A DNA stretch of 64,000 nt from Straminergon stramineum (GCA_963920665.1 OY987272.1:12777001-12841000); one strand, 5' to 3'; counted from the first letter of the stretch, positions 48,030-62,032 are shown. The notes: a model not told the origin generated them from the sequence alone. A program made the numbers and translations.

Positions 48030-49591
48030 GTGCTCACCACTGAGCGGCAGCGTTACGCAGTGACAGTGTGATAGATTCATGAGGTAGTGTAGGAGTTCAA
48101 GGTTTCAAAATGCGGCTATTGATAACTGGGTTGCTTGGTCAGGCAAGTGATAGATTTTGAATTTCAAATGAGTTTTGGTTGCAAGTCAAGAGAATGTTTA
48201 GATTGCAGTTTCACTTTCATGGAATGGAATTGTCATTTCTTTATTGTTATTATATTATTTGGCTATGTTTTTGGCTTTTTTTAGATAATTTCACTTCATA
48301 CGTTGGGACTCTTATTCAGTACCTCATTGCGGACATAAACTGTAAGTTGCTACTCTCCCTTGAGTTTCTGACATGCCTTAATATCTTTGGTTAGATTAGA
48401 GGTTGATCTCTTTAATTTGACTACATTTGGTCATTGTAATGAAGGACTATGAATCGGTCATTAATTCTTTTCCTCTTATTGATGTGCAACCATAACAAAT
48501 ATTGATCGACACCAGCAAGATCATTGGCTTTGAGGAGCTTGTGAAGACTACCAAGAGATAAGGCATTCAAGTATATTGGACTTTTAAATTACAATATTTC
48601 ATGTTTTGCACAAATATCGATTAGTTCAAATACTTGGAGTTGTTGGGATCGAAGTGGGTGTTTTTAACTATATATGAGATGATTCAAAGTAAGTGATTGT
48701 CTTGGAAAATTTACTTTGGTAGCAAGCAAAAGTTCTATGTATAGCACAAAAAAATGCATGCCTTAGATAGTCACTATTGCTCTTTTGAAGTATGTGAAAT
48801 CTTGTTTTGTTGTGAACAAATCTATTGCCACTTTTTGTATCCCTTCCATTCTCCTACTAACTTAGGCATCGGAGTATACATTTGTGTTAGTTGCAGGTGA
48901 CAATGATGCTAGTTCAAAGTCGAAGGGAAATGATTGTCAAGAAATTGTCTGCTACTTTGTCACTTCTAGTTGTCATTGCTTGTAGTTGCATTATACTAGT
49001 AATTGTGGTTTAGTTACATTGTGCTAATGTTGTTAACTTCTTGTCCATCATTGTAGTATTGTACTAAATCAAGCATCTGAGTACTTGTGTTTGTTTTGCT
49101 GGTCTATTGTCCTAGTTGCAGACCTAGGAGGACTAGGAATATGTTCTTGAAATTGTGTTTTTGACTCAAAATTTCCATTTGTGGCAAATTTGTTTCATCT
49201 TACTTTTGAATAAAATCACCATTGTTTTGATGGATGTTTGCACTATATCGTTGGAATTTCAATGGAATTTGAAAGAACAAAAAAAGTGTAGCTTAAAGCG
49301 ATTCCAAAGTGCACATTAAGTAGCCTAATTTACACCACACTTTAATCCTTGATCGCCACTTTCTTTGACACCCGAAATTCTGAAGTAGCCAATGTCATCA
49401 AATTCAATGCAAAAATCTGATTACAAAGCTAGCAACTTTTGGAAATAAACAACAAATGCAATACAGAAATAGCCACATGGCCTTTCCGCATCTAGTCTCT
49501 GGTGAGAAAGAAGCACTCAGGAGAAAATGAAAAAAAAAACATTGTATTACTTATGATAATCGTTTAAATTCCACCTTCTACTATTCAGTTC
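48030..49591. other. No gene recognised
   Basis: AT-rich sequence with only short frames; probably the 3' remainder of the upstream hAT-like element. Confidence 0.35.
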
Positions 49592-49595
49592 TTAA

Positions 49596-50232
49596 CCCCT
49601 AAATGCCCAAGGCCTGTTTAGAGCTCCTTGAAATTTGCTCTTAATTGAACAAAAAGTCAACATTTTCATAAGTTGTACCAATTTCTTTTGAACTATAACC
49701 GTACAAATTCTAACTAGACATGTTAGAGGTCACATAGGAAAAGAAAACATAGCAATATCTCTTACAGATTGAAAGATTATAATGTTTGATCATGAGGGTG
49801 TAAAAACTTTGAAAATTTTTCAATTCACTTTTTGCATGTCAACTCTAAAAAGTTGGTCACTAAAAATATATGAGGTTAGAGGACCTAGTATGCACAACCC
49901 CAATCAATTTACGGTTATTCAAAATCTATTCTACAATTTTTTTAAATGAATTTCTAATGTGATTTTGCCTCTAAGATCTAGTGTATTTGAGGCTCATTTT
50001 CAAGAGCCCTCAACACTACAAGAAGTCAAGATTGCAATGGGCATCCTTGCACTAAATCTTCAATAGAAAAATCATAATCCTTTATTTTTCAGATCGACTT
50101 TTTGATCCTAAAACTAGACTTCAAAAAGAATTCTCCAAAAATATAAACTACTAAAAATAGCAATTTGATTGGGTTTTACTTAATTTCAAAGTTTTCAAAA
50201 CACCAGAATCTGGTGCCTTGGGCATTTAGGGG
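49596..50232. mobile_element. piggyBac-type MITE with perfect 18-bp ends and TTAA duplication
   Basis: The left end CCCCTAAATGCCCAAGGC (49596-49613) and right end GCCTTGGGCATTTAGGGG (50215-50232) are exact inverted copies. Each is flanked outside by TTAA (49592-49595 and 50233-50236). Ends starting with C-runs plus TTAA duplication are the signature of piggyBac-superfamily transposons. The 637-bp interior has no open frame, so this is a non-autonomous copy. The perfect ends suggest fairly recent movement. Confidence 0.85.
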
Positions 50233-50578
50233 TTAATTATGACAAAGTGAAGGTCAGGTCAATCTATGAATCTCCAAATCTTCAGTTCGAAGTGGACCTG
50301 TTGGACAATGTGATTGCCTTCCTGAATTGATGAATGACAGAAAGCTTCAGAATGACAGAGAGAATGACAGTGTGTCCAGGGAAAAAGTACCCAGCCACAA
50401 ATGGCACCCCAGTTGACTCGGTAAATGCACCACTAACTTACAGCAGCACATAAGACACAATCAAATCCGGGGATGGGGAATCCAATAATTATTAAAGCCA
50501 AAGCCAAGCCTGCTGAATTGCTGAACTGTCCCTCCATGGGCCCTTTGAACCTTTCTATGTTTCCATCATATTTTTCCC

Positions 50579-50607
50579 AATTGAATTGAATTGAATTGAA
50601 TTGAATT
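50579..50607. repeat. (AATTG)n microsatellite
   Basis: Five to six consecutive AATTG units. Confidence 0.9.
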
Positions 50608-52770
50608 TGGATAGAATTGGGTCCGATCAATGGAGTTCCCTTTCTTCGGATGTCTTTGTATCCTCCCCCATGCCACAACACCTCACCCGGCACTGGAAGA
50701 AGAGCAAGTGGTAACTTACTAATGTTGAATTTTGCAGTGGGTGACCTTCACGATCCTTTTCGTCATGAAGTGTGAGGTGAAAACAAGTTGTCTTTCATTC
50801 GGACAAGCCATCATAAAATTTGCCTTCCTATCCCAATTCCTATGCAAGGTGGGCACTTCCCAAATTGACATTTTTTGTTACTTTGTCTAGTTACTATTAG
50901 TAGACTGGTCAAGTTTTCATATTTTTTTGGTGGCAAGTGAAAGGAGGTTTCAACACAACAAAGAACACCGCATTTGGATATTGTATGCAAAAGTTATGAA
51001 GGGTAATAGCTTTTTTTGGTAGAGGTTCTAAAATTGTTTCTTCCACATAGGCACATATTGATTTTGGAGATGTTCACAAAGTGATGATGGTGGTTTGGTT
51101 TAGAAGTGCATTAATACATCCGAATATGTTAAAATAACAAATTATGTCTATTTTCTTAATGATGTGACTATTGTGGTCACTAGCCACTTTATAATTTTGT
51201 TCACTTCATAGGATATTGGAAAGAAAAATAAATTGTATAGAAACAATAATTTTATATTAACTGAGACTCTTCTTGGGCCACAATTTATTTTGACAAATGG
51301 CTCCAAATTGACATTTTCTTCTCTACAAGGGACTAATAGGATTTAGAAAGTACCACAGGGCAACAAGTGGAGTGATGTGTACTGTGTGCAACATTTTAGG
51401 TCTCCATATTAAATTTATATTGTGAAATTAATGTGTTCCAAATTGTAAGAATACAAAGTCATTGGATTGAACCTGTATCAAAAAGTGAATCTACTCAATA
51501 GTTACATGTACTCCAATACAAAAAAAAAATCCTCATATTTGAAAGCTTTTACATACATCTAATCATAAATTGTTCTGATGATAAAATATCTTTCAAACAC
51601 AATTAAAAAAATATATTGTACAGTTGAATTATGTTTTTGGTATGAAACAAAGTATTCCTCTAATTCAAAAATTCTTCTATACCAGTTATAAAGTATTAGA
51701 ATGGTAAAAATAGTCTTCCAAACAAAGGTTAGAAAGCATTTTTAAATAAAGGTTCTCTTTTTCATGTGCTAAAAATACTTCCATGGTTTGAATTTCCTTA
51801 GGATAAGCATTAAAATATTTTTTTGGTAAAAGAACATCTCATACACAAGATGAAAGGTAATCTCGAAGAAATAAAAGCACCCTTTGAAGAAAAATGATAG
51901 TACTCGTAGAAATAATAGTATATTAGAACTTCTCTAAGATGAACTTCTTGAACATGGGGGCTTGAGCTTGGTAATAGCTTTGAGTCTATTACTTTTGAGA
52001 AGTTCTACCAAAGAAATAAAAATATAAGTATAAGTTATATAAGTCAAGACCATTTCACATTTCAAATCCATCACAACAACTTTCACTAAAATCTTGTCAA
52101 TAACTTATGGACAATTTGGATAATTATATTACAATTGATCACCATCTATGATAGTGTACAAAAATTCTCTGCCAAAAAATACTTAAAATATATAAAGAGA
52201 GAATTCTCAAAATTGTCGAAGAGATTTTGAAACAAATAAAGATGTCATGTCAAATTTCATGAAAAGATAAAAGATAAAAAGATAAATATAGATTTTGTGA
52301 TTTTAAATTTTACTAAAGGCTAAAAATACTTGTTTGAATTCACTTTTGGTAAAAGATCCATTCTAATGCCAATTTGAAAGAACCTACCCCAAATTCATCA
52401 TTGTTACTTTTAGAGACCATTGGCCTCGAAGGATAACTTTCAAAGAGTAAATAGAGACCAACACCTAGGGGCAATGATAAATGTCGTTAAGATCTTATTG
52501 TAGAAGCTACATGAATAAGATGAAGTGCATCAAAGCATGATGAAATGAATTTTTTGGATATTTTTCTGTAATGCATCTAGCTTGACTATTCCATACATTA
52601 TATATTTTGAGCAAAAATCTAAACTGGTTCATATTATAAAATGAAGAAATGTAAAACTTGTGATGAGAGTACATTTTTGGATTTTAGAATAGCATTTTAT
52701 GTATTTGACTATTGAAATGAGTCTAGTTGATGCATGTTATGTATAAAGCCTCTTGCTCATGTTGTGAGGA
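50608..52770. other. AT-rich intergenic region, nothing recognised
   Basis: No long frame, RNA gene or clear repeat seen by eye. Confidence 0.4.
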
Positions 52771-53022
52771 TCAAGATTCGACCAATTTTCCATCCTCTTT
52801 TATGGCTGCATGGTAGACTCCAACCATGGTTAAAAATATTAGGAAAAGTGATATTAATCCTATAAGGACAAAACCTATTACCAAGGTAGTAAGCTGAATT
52901 TTGATGTGTTTCTTCATTTCTACATAACTCATGAAAGTCCTCCATCCGACCCAAAACGTCCACATCGTCCTTCCAAGGTTAAAGCCCTCTGCTCTTATTA
53001 CTGTTTCCACTTCAAATTTCAT
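52771..53022 (-). CDS. Possible small single-pass membrane protein
   Basis: An 83-residue frame from the ATG at 53022. It has a polar, Trp-rich N-terminal half (RTMWTFWVGWRTF), then one strong hydrophobic segment at residues 45-72 (LVIGFVLIGLISLFLIFL), and a short charged tail. Composition looks protein-like rather than random. It lies head to head with the MCTP gene, separated by a GC-richer 680-bp interval. It is not recognised as a family and could be one exon of a longer gene. Confidence 0.35.
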   Translation of the reverse strand: MKFEVETVIRAEGFNLGRTMWTFWVGWRTFMSYVEMKKHIKIQLTTLVIGFVLIGLISLFLIFLTMVGVYHAAIKEDGKLVES

Positions 53023-53699
53023 TTTCCCCCGTTTTAAGGCAAGTACCGAAAATTTCAGGTGGCCGGGACCCGTTCATTCATTCCGGGGCAGCCAGGTGGG
53101 GCACGTTCCCACATCGCGGGCTCCCCTCTCCCACCCAACACGCGGCTTTGCTCTGTCTGTGACAACCGTGTTCCCAACTTCGCAGTTCCACCCCTACAAA
53201 AACGCCAACCCACCCGGGAACCATGGTCAAACCCGAAACCCGCGGCCCCGCCCCATGACCAACTCTTCTGCTTGCCCTTTGACAAACGCCCGTCAGCCTC
53301 GCCCTCTCCTTACAAAAATCGCCCCCTCGTGTCGTCCATTCCGCTCTTGATAAATGGCAGAGTGCTACAACAGCAGCTTTCGCCCATGGCATATCTGCGT
53401 CACCTGTTCTCTCTCGATTCCAATTCCAATTTCTCCTTGCACGCACTTGGAGTCTAGAAATTCACCAAGCCAGAAGGAGAAAGTGAAACGTGGGAGAATT
53501 AGAGTTGACTGGGTCGGTGTAGGCCATGTGCAACGACAGAAATAATTGTAGGAAAATTTGTGGAGCTGGTCGGGTGTGAAGATGGTGACCTTGTTGGACT
53601 GGTCAGTGGGGATGGGGAGCTTGGAGTGACGACGCTAGTGAGACATCTAGAGGTTGTGTGTGGTGATTTGGGTGTGTTGGGGGCCATCGAGGGGTAGCG
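53023..53699. promoter_or_regulatory. GC-rich 5' region of the MCTP gene
   Basis: Base composition rises sharply from the AT-rich left flank, with C-rich and CG-containing runs at 53060-53330, then a G/A-rich leader up to the ATG at 53700. Long overlapping frames on both strands here have biased composition and no recognisable domain. Promoter and 5' leader function is inferred from position only. Confidence 0.45.
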
Positions 53700-56600
53700 A
53701 TGACGGTTCGCAAGCTCATCGTGGAGGTCGTGGCAGCGAAAGCGCTGATGCCCAAGGATGGACAAGGCTCCACGAATGCGTACTGCGTGGTACGGCTATG
53801 GAGCCCACTGCAGTCTCGGGAATTGCTGTGTGTGTGTGTGTGTGTGTGTGTGTTGGTGTTGTCGGCCGAAGTTTGTTGACTTCGTGAAGATTGGATCTAG
53901 TTGTGGTTACTGATTATGGTGGAAGTGGAGATGACTTGAGCTTGTATTGCGTTTGAGCGAGAGAACTGGTTGTTCTTGAGGGTTTGAATTTGAACGGGAG
54001 TATTTTTTTTTGGTGTGTGTGTACAGCTGGATTACGCTGGGGAGCGGAAGAGAACCAGGGTTAAGCCCAAAGATCTTGATCCCACTTGGAATGAGAAGGT
54101 ACTACTGCGAGCACTAATTCTGTAGTGGCTTAGTTCAACTCAGGAATCTTCACGTCCATCTATAATGAAAGCTCGTCACTTTGAGCGCTTCTTGAGTGTG
54201 CGCCTTTTCTCGACTTCGACGCTTCGGAGTCTCTAGTTTTTTAGGGATGGTGTCAATTTGAGAATTCACAGGACATTGGCCCGTTGTATATTCCAGAAGT
54301 ACAAGTCTCCTGCTTCTGTGAAAATTTCTGGAACTGAGTCACTTTTTGAATACCATCCCCGCTGCTTTAGTATTGCCAGAAATTGCTAGAATTTGAATTT
54401 CTGAGGGTGGAATCCGTGTCAGAAGCCACGCTGAGGGTGTTTCATGGAGGGAGTGTACCAGTGTGGTATATTTCAGGGGGTGGAGCACCCTGGGGAGCAA
54501 AAGTCTTTCAGGGTCGTTTCACGTTATTCGTTTGGTTATGGCTATTTGTGAGTGTAAGCAGACAACCGGGCTCATCTGAACGTAACGATTGGGTGTGTGC
54601 AGTTTGAGTTTGTGATCAATGACATTGGAATGCCTGGAGACTTGGAAATCGTCGTTCAAAACGAACGAAATAGTGGCACTGGAAGGCGAAGTAGTTTCTT
54701 AGGAAAGGTGACAATTCCTATCAACACTGTTCCTCAGAAACCTGAATTACGATGGTACCCGTTGCAAAAGCGAGGTCTGTTCTCGAATATCAAAGGCGAC
54801 TTGGGGTAAGTTCCAGTCGTGTCATTACCAAGTTTTGAAGTTTTTTAGCCCCTCCTACTTGAAGTTGGAGCAGCTGCTACTGCATGAATGTAAGTTAGAG
54901 GGTACTATTTTCTTCACTGGAAGCATGAACATACAGTATGGAGGAGTGTGTTTTTTGGGAGAGGAATAGAGGGGCTGAGAGATTACTTCGGGTACTGGAG
55001 CCAATTCTGTTCGAGACGGAGTTCTTGTTAATGTGTACGATTTTCATATGCTTTCATTCAATGTGGGAGGTTGTAGACAACCCTATCGCTATTTAAATAA
55101 CAATTGCCATAGACAGCCAGCTAAGTCATCCTTACACCCGAATTGGGTGAAGGCTGAGCATGTGTAGGAATAGACGAGTTGTGGTTGTTAACCAGGACAG
55201 TATAGGAGCCACGGGATCTCATTTACCTAACGGGGTTTAGTATCCTCTACCTCAATGACGAAAGTTTTATCTCGAGAACATCTAAGAAAGTTCAAAATTC
55301 CGAGTTTGAGACTCGAGTGGTTGCTGGTTCTCAAGGTTTCTGATGTTCTGTCTTCAGGCTGAGGATCTGGTGGCAAGCAAGCGAGCAGATCTTACAGCAC
55401 AGGGTGGACCAAGAGATTGGCGGAGGAGGAGGAGGTTACATACCAAGTCCGATGGCGAAACCAAACTTAGCCAAGGCCGACAGGCAACCAGAAGGGCCGA
55501 GGCCTAACGTATTAACTGTCCCAGAGACTGATTTTACAGTGAAGGAAACCAATCCTGACTTGGGAAAGGCCGTGGATTACAGACAGCACTTTGACCTAGT
55601 TGAGCAGATGTCCTACTTGTTCGTCCGTGTGGTTAGGGCCAGGGATCTTCTGGGAAAAGACGCAAACGGGTTTAGTGATCCGGTAAGTCTGTTTAGATAT
55701 CTTGTCTTTGTGGTTTTTTCATTACTGGAATGCCTTTGCTGAAACAAAATAAAAAAGTCAACATTAAGTTGTTGAGTTGTGATTGCAACTTGTCATTCTT
55801 GGATGATCCATTGCTGATGAGCTTGATGTGGATGCATATTGCTGGAACAGTACGTGAGGATCGCCGTGGGGCCTGTTAGAACCGAGAGCCGGATCATAAA
55901 GCGAGACCTCAACCCGGAATGGAACCAAGTGTTCGCGATTGGCAGAGACAAGATTCAGGGTGGAGCACTTGAGTTGTCAGTTTGGGATGCGGTAATTACT
56001 TAAGATCACCAAAAAACTAGTTTTGAAAGGACTCACACTTCAATCATCTACAAGGCCTATATCAATTTTGGTACTGATATATGGACGTTCTAACAGGACA
56101 AGCTATCCAAGGACGATTTTCTTGGAGGATTCATGATTGATTTGCACGGGGTCCCCTCAAGGAAGCCCCCTGAAATGCCTTTGGCTCCACAGTGGTATAA
56201 GCTGGAGGCGAAGACTGGCCAGGGAAATGTCAGAGGTACTTCGGTCCACGGGAGTCATCGTTTTTTTTTAATATATGAAAGTGAACAAGAGGATGATGGT
56301 GATACTCTTGCTTAAAATATGCCTGAGCAGTTCAAGTGGAACTTTTGAACATTTTTATAATAACAGCGCTTGTCTTTCGTTTAGACTCTGTTTGCATAAT
56401 TTTGCAAGACTGTTTACGGAAGGTGCAGTTGTGTGCACTGTCGCTACTCCCTGCATACCTCTAGATACGTGATATTTTACAGATGTCAGTTTGCAGTTTT
56501 GCGGTGCAAATATGGGTCCTGCACGGTTGTTTTTATAGTGCATGAAATCTTTTGCATTAGAACAGAGTCTGTATTGTGCACGTAGCACTTGGGTTAACAT

Positions 56601-59600
56601 TGGGAGACTGGATGCTTAAATCAGGAGAAATTATGGTCTCGATTTGGTGGGGCTCTCAGGCCGACGAGGCTTTTCCTGAAGCTTGGCAGTCCGACACTGG
56701 TGGGCAAGCCCAATTTCGCTCCAAAGTGTACTTGTCACCGAAGTTGTGGTACTTGAGGGTTAATGTGATCGAGGCTCAGGATTTGGTGACCTTTGATCAA
56801 CATCATCCAGAATCGGTATGTATTCTAGTGCCGAACATGTGGAATATACTTATCCTCAGTTCTGTTCTCTTCGACTCTTGAAATGCTCTCCTTTTTGGCC
56901 AATTCCTTGTTCTCTTTTATCCTAATTCCTGTAATATAATTTACTTAATACCATTCTGACCTGGTTCATTGGTTGCTTGCAGGTCGTCAGGGTACACGTG
57001 GGGCCTTACCAGACCTTGTCTACACGACCAGCTCCATCTAGAACTGGCAGTCCATTCTGGAACGAGGACTTAATGTTCGTTGCTGCGGAGCCTTTTGACG
57101 ACATGATGTTTCTCTCTGTTGGAGATAGATCCGGCTCCAAAGTAAGTATCTGGATTTGACCAATTTTTAATTATCTATTTCATTTATTTATAAACTCATA
57201 GCAAAATAGAATTGTGAGGAGAGTGGAGAATTACCTGCTGGAGATGCCTGACCCTCTTGCTAATTATGCAGATTGACATCCTGGGTAATGCAAGGATTCC
57301 TCTGAACAGCATTGAACGCCGCATCGATGGTCGTCCTGTAGCTTCAAGGTGAATTGACCCTACCGTTAATTTTTCATCTGATATTCCATCACACCGTTTC
57401 TTCTCCTTCGTGGAGATACGTTATTTCCTACTCTTATGAAACACTAGACCGTACATCATATTTTAGTGCATGTATCGGTGAACACCATTTTAAGATCTTT
57501 GGATTTCGGGTTGGCCACATGACAACTGGCCGCTTGCTGCTTGAGTGGTGGTCTGAAGTACACAATTAACAAGAATAACTCATTTACTGTATGGCGCACT
57601 ATTTTGGTGTGATATTAAATCATGGAGCACTAAATTGTATTAACGGTGCAGGTGATTATTCAGTACCATTCATTCAAGTTTGCTTGTGATTTATCTATAT
57701 GTTAAATTAACTGTATTAATTCGTAGTATTTATTTATATGGTTCTACTGTTGTCAATTTGGGTTTAGGTTGTAGAGAGATCATGCCTTGTCTCATTAACG
57801 TGATGATGAATCAGATGGTATGTATTAGAAAGGGAGGGTGGACAAGGTGGTGCATTTCTAGGGCGGATCCATCTCCGACTTTGTTTTGATGGTGGCTACC
57901 ATGTCATGGACGAGTCAGCGAACTACGTCAGTGACACACGGCCCACTGCAAGGCAGCTTTGGAGGCATCCTTTGGGCGTCTTGGAACTGGGTATTCATGG
58001 GGCTAATAACCTCCTTCCCATGAAGACTACCAAGGATAGTCGTGGAAGCACTGACGCATATTGTGTTGCCAAGTTTGGACCCAAGTGGGTTCGCACTCGC
58101 ACCATTTTCGAGACTTTCAATCCTCGGTGGAATGAGCAGTATACCTGGGAGGTTCATGATCCGTGCACGGTTCTCACTGTCGGTGTATTTGACAATCGGT
58201 ACGTGATGTTCTAGCACCTTCCAGCGTCACTTTTTTCTGTTTAGGACTATGTTTTCCTTTTCAGTTTTCTTTTGTTTGAATGCCCAAGAAGCCCCAATCC
58301 GGGCTTTCTTTAGCAGTTTTGTGTAGGTCATACGGGTACTATCTTTTGTCCAAATTTATTGTAGTTTTTTGACCGACAGGTACAGTGTTCTTCAGTGATA
58401 TTGGTGATATTGAATTGGTCCAATCTGAATTACATGTTCACAATTTGACCATGCGAAGTGACAAATCTGAAATTATGAATCCTTGGTCTTGTATGGGTTA
58501 AAGTTTCTGCTTATATCCCTACATGGTGACTGACTTTTGAAGTCTATGATTACTATGTAATAGAATGCTTGCCGTTCAGGCACTAGCTTCGATTCTGTGT
58601 TCTCTAACGGGTCATGTCCATAATCTGACCTTATGCTTTGAATAATGCAGCCACACGCTTCCGTCAGGACCTGCAGGGATGGTGAAAGATTTACCAATTG
58701 GGAAGGTGCGAATCAGGCTTTCCACCCTGGAGAGCGACCGTGTATATACTAATGCCTACCCCTTGCTGGTTGTAACTCCTCAAGGAGTGAAGAAAATGGG
58801 CGAGCTGGAGCTTGCAGTTCGGTTTTCATGTGCATCGACAGTGAATCTGATGCACGCGTACCTTCGGCCTCAGTTGCCTCGAATGCACTATTTCTACCCT
58901 CTGGATCCAAGGCAGCTGGAGAGTCTCCGTGTTGCTGCCATGAACATTGTGGCACTACGCCTGATGCGTTCTGAACCTCCTCTGAGGCAGGAGGTTGTCC
59001 AGTTTATGTTGGACACAGAGGCTGAGCGTTGGAGTATGCGGAGGAGCAAAGCCAATTACTACAGGATAATGGTATGCTCTAGATTCTAGATTACTGACTT
59101 TTTCAGGACTTGTTGTAATACTTGCATTATGAAACTAAACTTGCTTTTTACTTGGCAGGGTGTGCTGAATGGAGTGTTGGCTGTGATGAACTGGTTCACC
59201 GACATCTGTAACTGGAAAAGTCCCGTCACCACTGTACTTGTCCATATTCTTTACTTGATTCTCGTGTGGTACCCAGAGCTCTTCCTGCCCACGGTGTTCC
59301 TGTACATGTTCTTGATTGGGTCTTGGAACTATCGTTTCCGATCACGAACCCCGCCCTTTATGGATGCCAAGCTCTCACAAGGAGAATTTATTGGTGACCT
59401 TGATGAGCTGGAGGAAGAGTTTAATGTTGTTCCAGCCAATAGAGCTCAAGAGGTCAGTACATTCACCCCCTCCATAGCCCCTCTTTATTTCGTACAGTTC
59501 AATCATTGAATTAGCTTCTCTCGTCGAATGTCTTTCTTCACAAAATATCAAAACTGAAGTGCGAAATGGCACACTTTCAGGTCTTGAAGTACAGATACGA

Positions 59601-60373
59601 GCGACTTCGAGGTGTTGCTGGTCGGATACAGAATGCTCTGGGTGACCTTGCCAGCATGGGTGAGAAGATCCATTCTTTGCTCAGTTGGCGTGATCCAAGG
59701 TATGAAAACTTGGTCCTCCCCCAAACCTCACTGAAAAAATTCAAATTGGATATCATAACATGGATTGCACACCAAGTTTTCGATTGGCTTAGCAAATTCA
59801 AAGTTATGCTAAATGATTTGAAACTGCTTACAAGTAATGACGGTTGAGTCTTAAACCTTTCAGACGAAGAACGGCTCAAAAAATTCAAGTACATATTGTG
59901 ATTTATAATGCAGTTGGTGATGAACATTCAAAATTTTTTAAGAAACTATTGCTTTCAATTCACTAGCCTTCAGATTGCAACTCTACAATCCATGAACATG
60001 TGACAAAAGTGCACAGGAATGGACATTCTTACAAGTGAACAAAACCTATTTGCATCCATTAGTGTCCTGTGAGTGCATCGAGAATCGGAAGCGTGCAGTC
60101 ACTGGCATGTCTTTCCTACTCAAAGTAAATCCCTACTATGAGTTCCGCAAATAATTACTGATGATAATATTGGCTTGCCTATGCAGGGCGAGTGCAGTAT
60201 TTATTGCATTCTGCTTAATATCAGCCATAGTTCTGTACGTGACACCTTTCCAAGTGGTGGCAGTATTGCTGGGAATTTACACATTGCGGCACCCGCGGTT
60301 TCGTGATCCTCTTCCTTCTGTGCCTTTGAACTTGTTCAAGAGGCTACCCTCCCAGGCTGACCGTATTCTATGA
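53700..60373 (+). CDS. MCTP: MCTP: multiple C2 domain and transmembrane region protein
   Basis: Fourteen exons: 53700-53789, 54027-54098, 54603-54805, 55358-55682, 55851-55991, 56097-56235, 56625-56815, 56983-57141, 57272-57348, 57815-58198, 58651-59071, 59159-59452, 59581-59699, 60187-60373. All introns are GT-AG, phases match throughout, and the 2802-nt sum encodes 933 residues. Four C2 domains lie at about 4-115 (VEVVAAKALMPKDGQG), 205-325 (VRARDLLGKDANGFSDPYV, VWDADKLSKDDFLG), 360-490 and 515-655 (GSTDAYCVAKFG), with acidic calcium-loop residues visible. The C-terminal PRT_C region (735-933) has hydrophobic membrane segments at about 757-792 and 873-905. Plant MCTPs (QUIRKY, FTIP1) anchor in the ER and bind the plasma membrane through C2 domains, notably at plasmodesmata. 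No stops or frameshifts; it appears functional. Which plant subfamily is not determined. Confidence 0.95.
53827..53853. repeat. (TG)n microsatellite in MCTP intron 1
   Basis: Alternating TG of about 27 bp, 38 bp after the exon 1 donor. Confidence 0.9.
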
Positions 60374-62032
60374 AAAATCTCGACTTGATTGAACAGTAGC
60401 ACAAGATGTGGAGATTTCGTTTTTACTAGCCCACGTGTTGGTCTCCTCGTTAATTTTGTACTATGTCAAAAACATAACTAGTGCTCATAATGAACTGGCA
60501 CCGCTCTTGGTCCTGTTTCTTTAGGTAGAGAACACTCCTGTAAATGAAGCCTTCAACTGGTTTGGTACTACTGGTTAGTACTGACATCTGAGGTGGCAAT
60601 TTACATTGTACAGACACGGATATTTAACTGCACAGAACGTGACCTTCCTGATGGGTTCGGAGTTTATTCAGACCCACTGTTTTTGTATTATTTTTTGCCA
60701 CATCTTTTCTTCCTCCCAGGTTTCAGATATTCCCTTGACTGACATGCTTCATGCTGGTGTGGTAATTGTCTGCTTTGCTACCTCGTATTCAAGGTAGAGG
60801 ATACTAGTTGCGTCACTTTCAGTATTTTAACAGACGTGGCAGTGATTTTGGAGAGATCTTGGGCTCCAAAAGCCAAAGGTATTGAGGTCATATTTTTAAT
60901 ATTATGAAAGGAATTCTTATGCAAATTTCAAAGTTGGGAGGTTGAAGACTTCTATAAATGAACATACTAACCCCTGCACACTCAGTGGCCCGACACTTAA
61001 TGGAAGTTATAGCCAAGGCATGCTTGCAGTACATGACAACAATTGCATTGTGTATGATATGTGTTTTGGAGTGGTTGCTGTGGGTACTGCTAATGGGAAA
61101 CAGTATTGCGGATAGGTTCTCGACGGTTTTAAGGCCACACTTGTTGCGGACTGGCAGCCAATGCATGGGTAAATTGATTACGGAGACAAGGTGACAATGA
61201 CACTTTTTACAAGAGCCGATGATTTGAATCTCCACTTTGACGACTTCAGGTTGGGATGAAATGGCGGATTGGTGTTGTAAGACGGAGTTGCCCATTTGAA
61301 TAACTTGATTTAAATTGAAAATTCAATCTATTCAAGGTACAGAAATTTGAGATCTATTTACCCACTTTACAACTGAGATGGTAGTCAGTTTCTTAGCCAG
61401 TAGACCTGGCCCTTCAGTATCTCTACTAGAATAACCGAACATTGTATACAGGTATCCACTTCATGAGAAGTGGTCTCCAAAGCATTTGTTCTGTGTCAAT
61501 TATAACATTCTAAGTACCCAAAAAATAAAACATTGAGCACTGATAAGACTTCCTTGCAAGAAGGTGCGTATACCCTCGTCACAATTTCAGCAAACTGCAC
61601 TCGGGGCGCACGCCTAACACAAATATCGGATCACTACTTCACGGACACCTTTGTCTGCTTACAAACACGTAGATGCAGCGCTATGTAAACGGATGTAAGG
61701 CTTCCTGGACTCTAGGTTCAGAATATATTTTACATTTTCACCCGCATATTGAGTAGTTGCATTGATAAAAGATCAAAGGAAAAAGTTTCGCAGCTACAGA
61801 ATATGGGCAGCTTCCCAAGTTAGTATGTCATGTTGATCCTCAAAAAGGAATAAAATGTCATGATTTGATCCGAATTTATGGGCAGTCTCTTTGAGCTAAC
61901 GAAAAACAAAATCCTAAAAGATTCTTGCACGCCAATCGGTGCAAGAGGGTCACCACTGACTTGACAACACAACACCTCAGGTCTTGGGACCCGAGAAAGT
62001 GTCTGGAAATTGGTTGTCCTAGCAGGACCAGA
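60374..62032. other. Convergent 3' intergenic region
   Basis: It holds the 3' ends of the MCTP gene and of the minus-strand gene. Only short frames are present, none convincing. AAAATAAAA at about 61523 is one possible polyadenylation signal context. Confidence 0.4.

Noticed and set aside
53059..53457. 100-140-codon frames upstream of MCTP on both strands
   Set aside because: Several overlapping frames in GC-rich leader sequence without domains; they are expected by chance where stops are depleted.
57915..58217. Minus-strand frame inside MCTP exon 10
   Set aside because: It is a shadow of the C2 domain coding sequence on the other strand.
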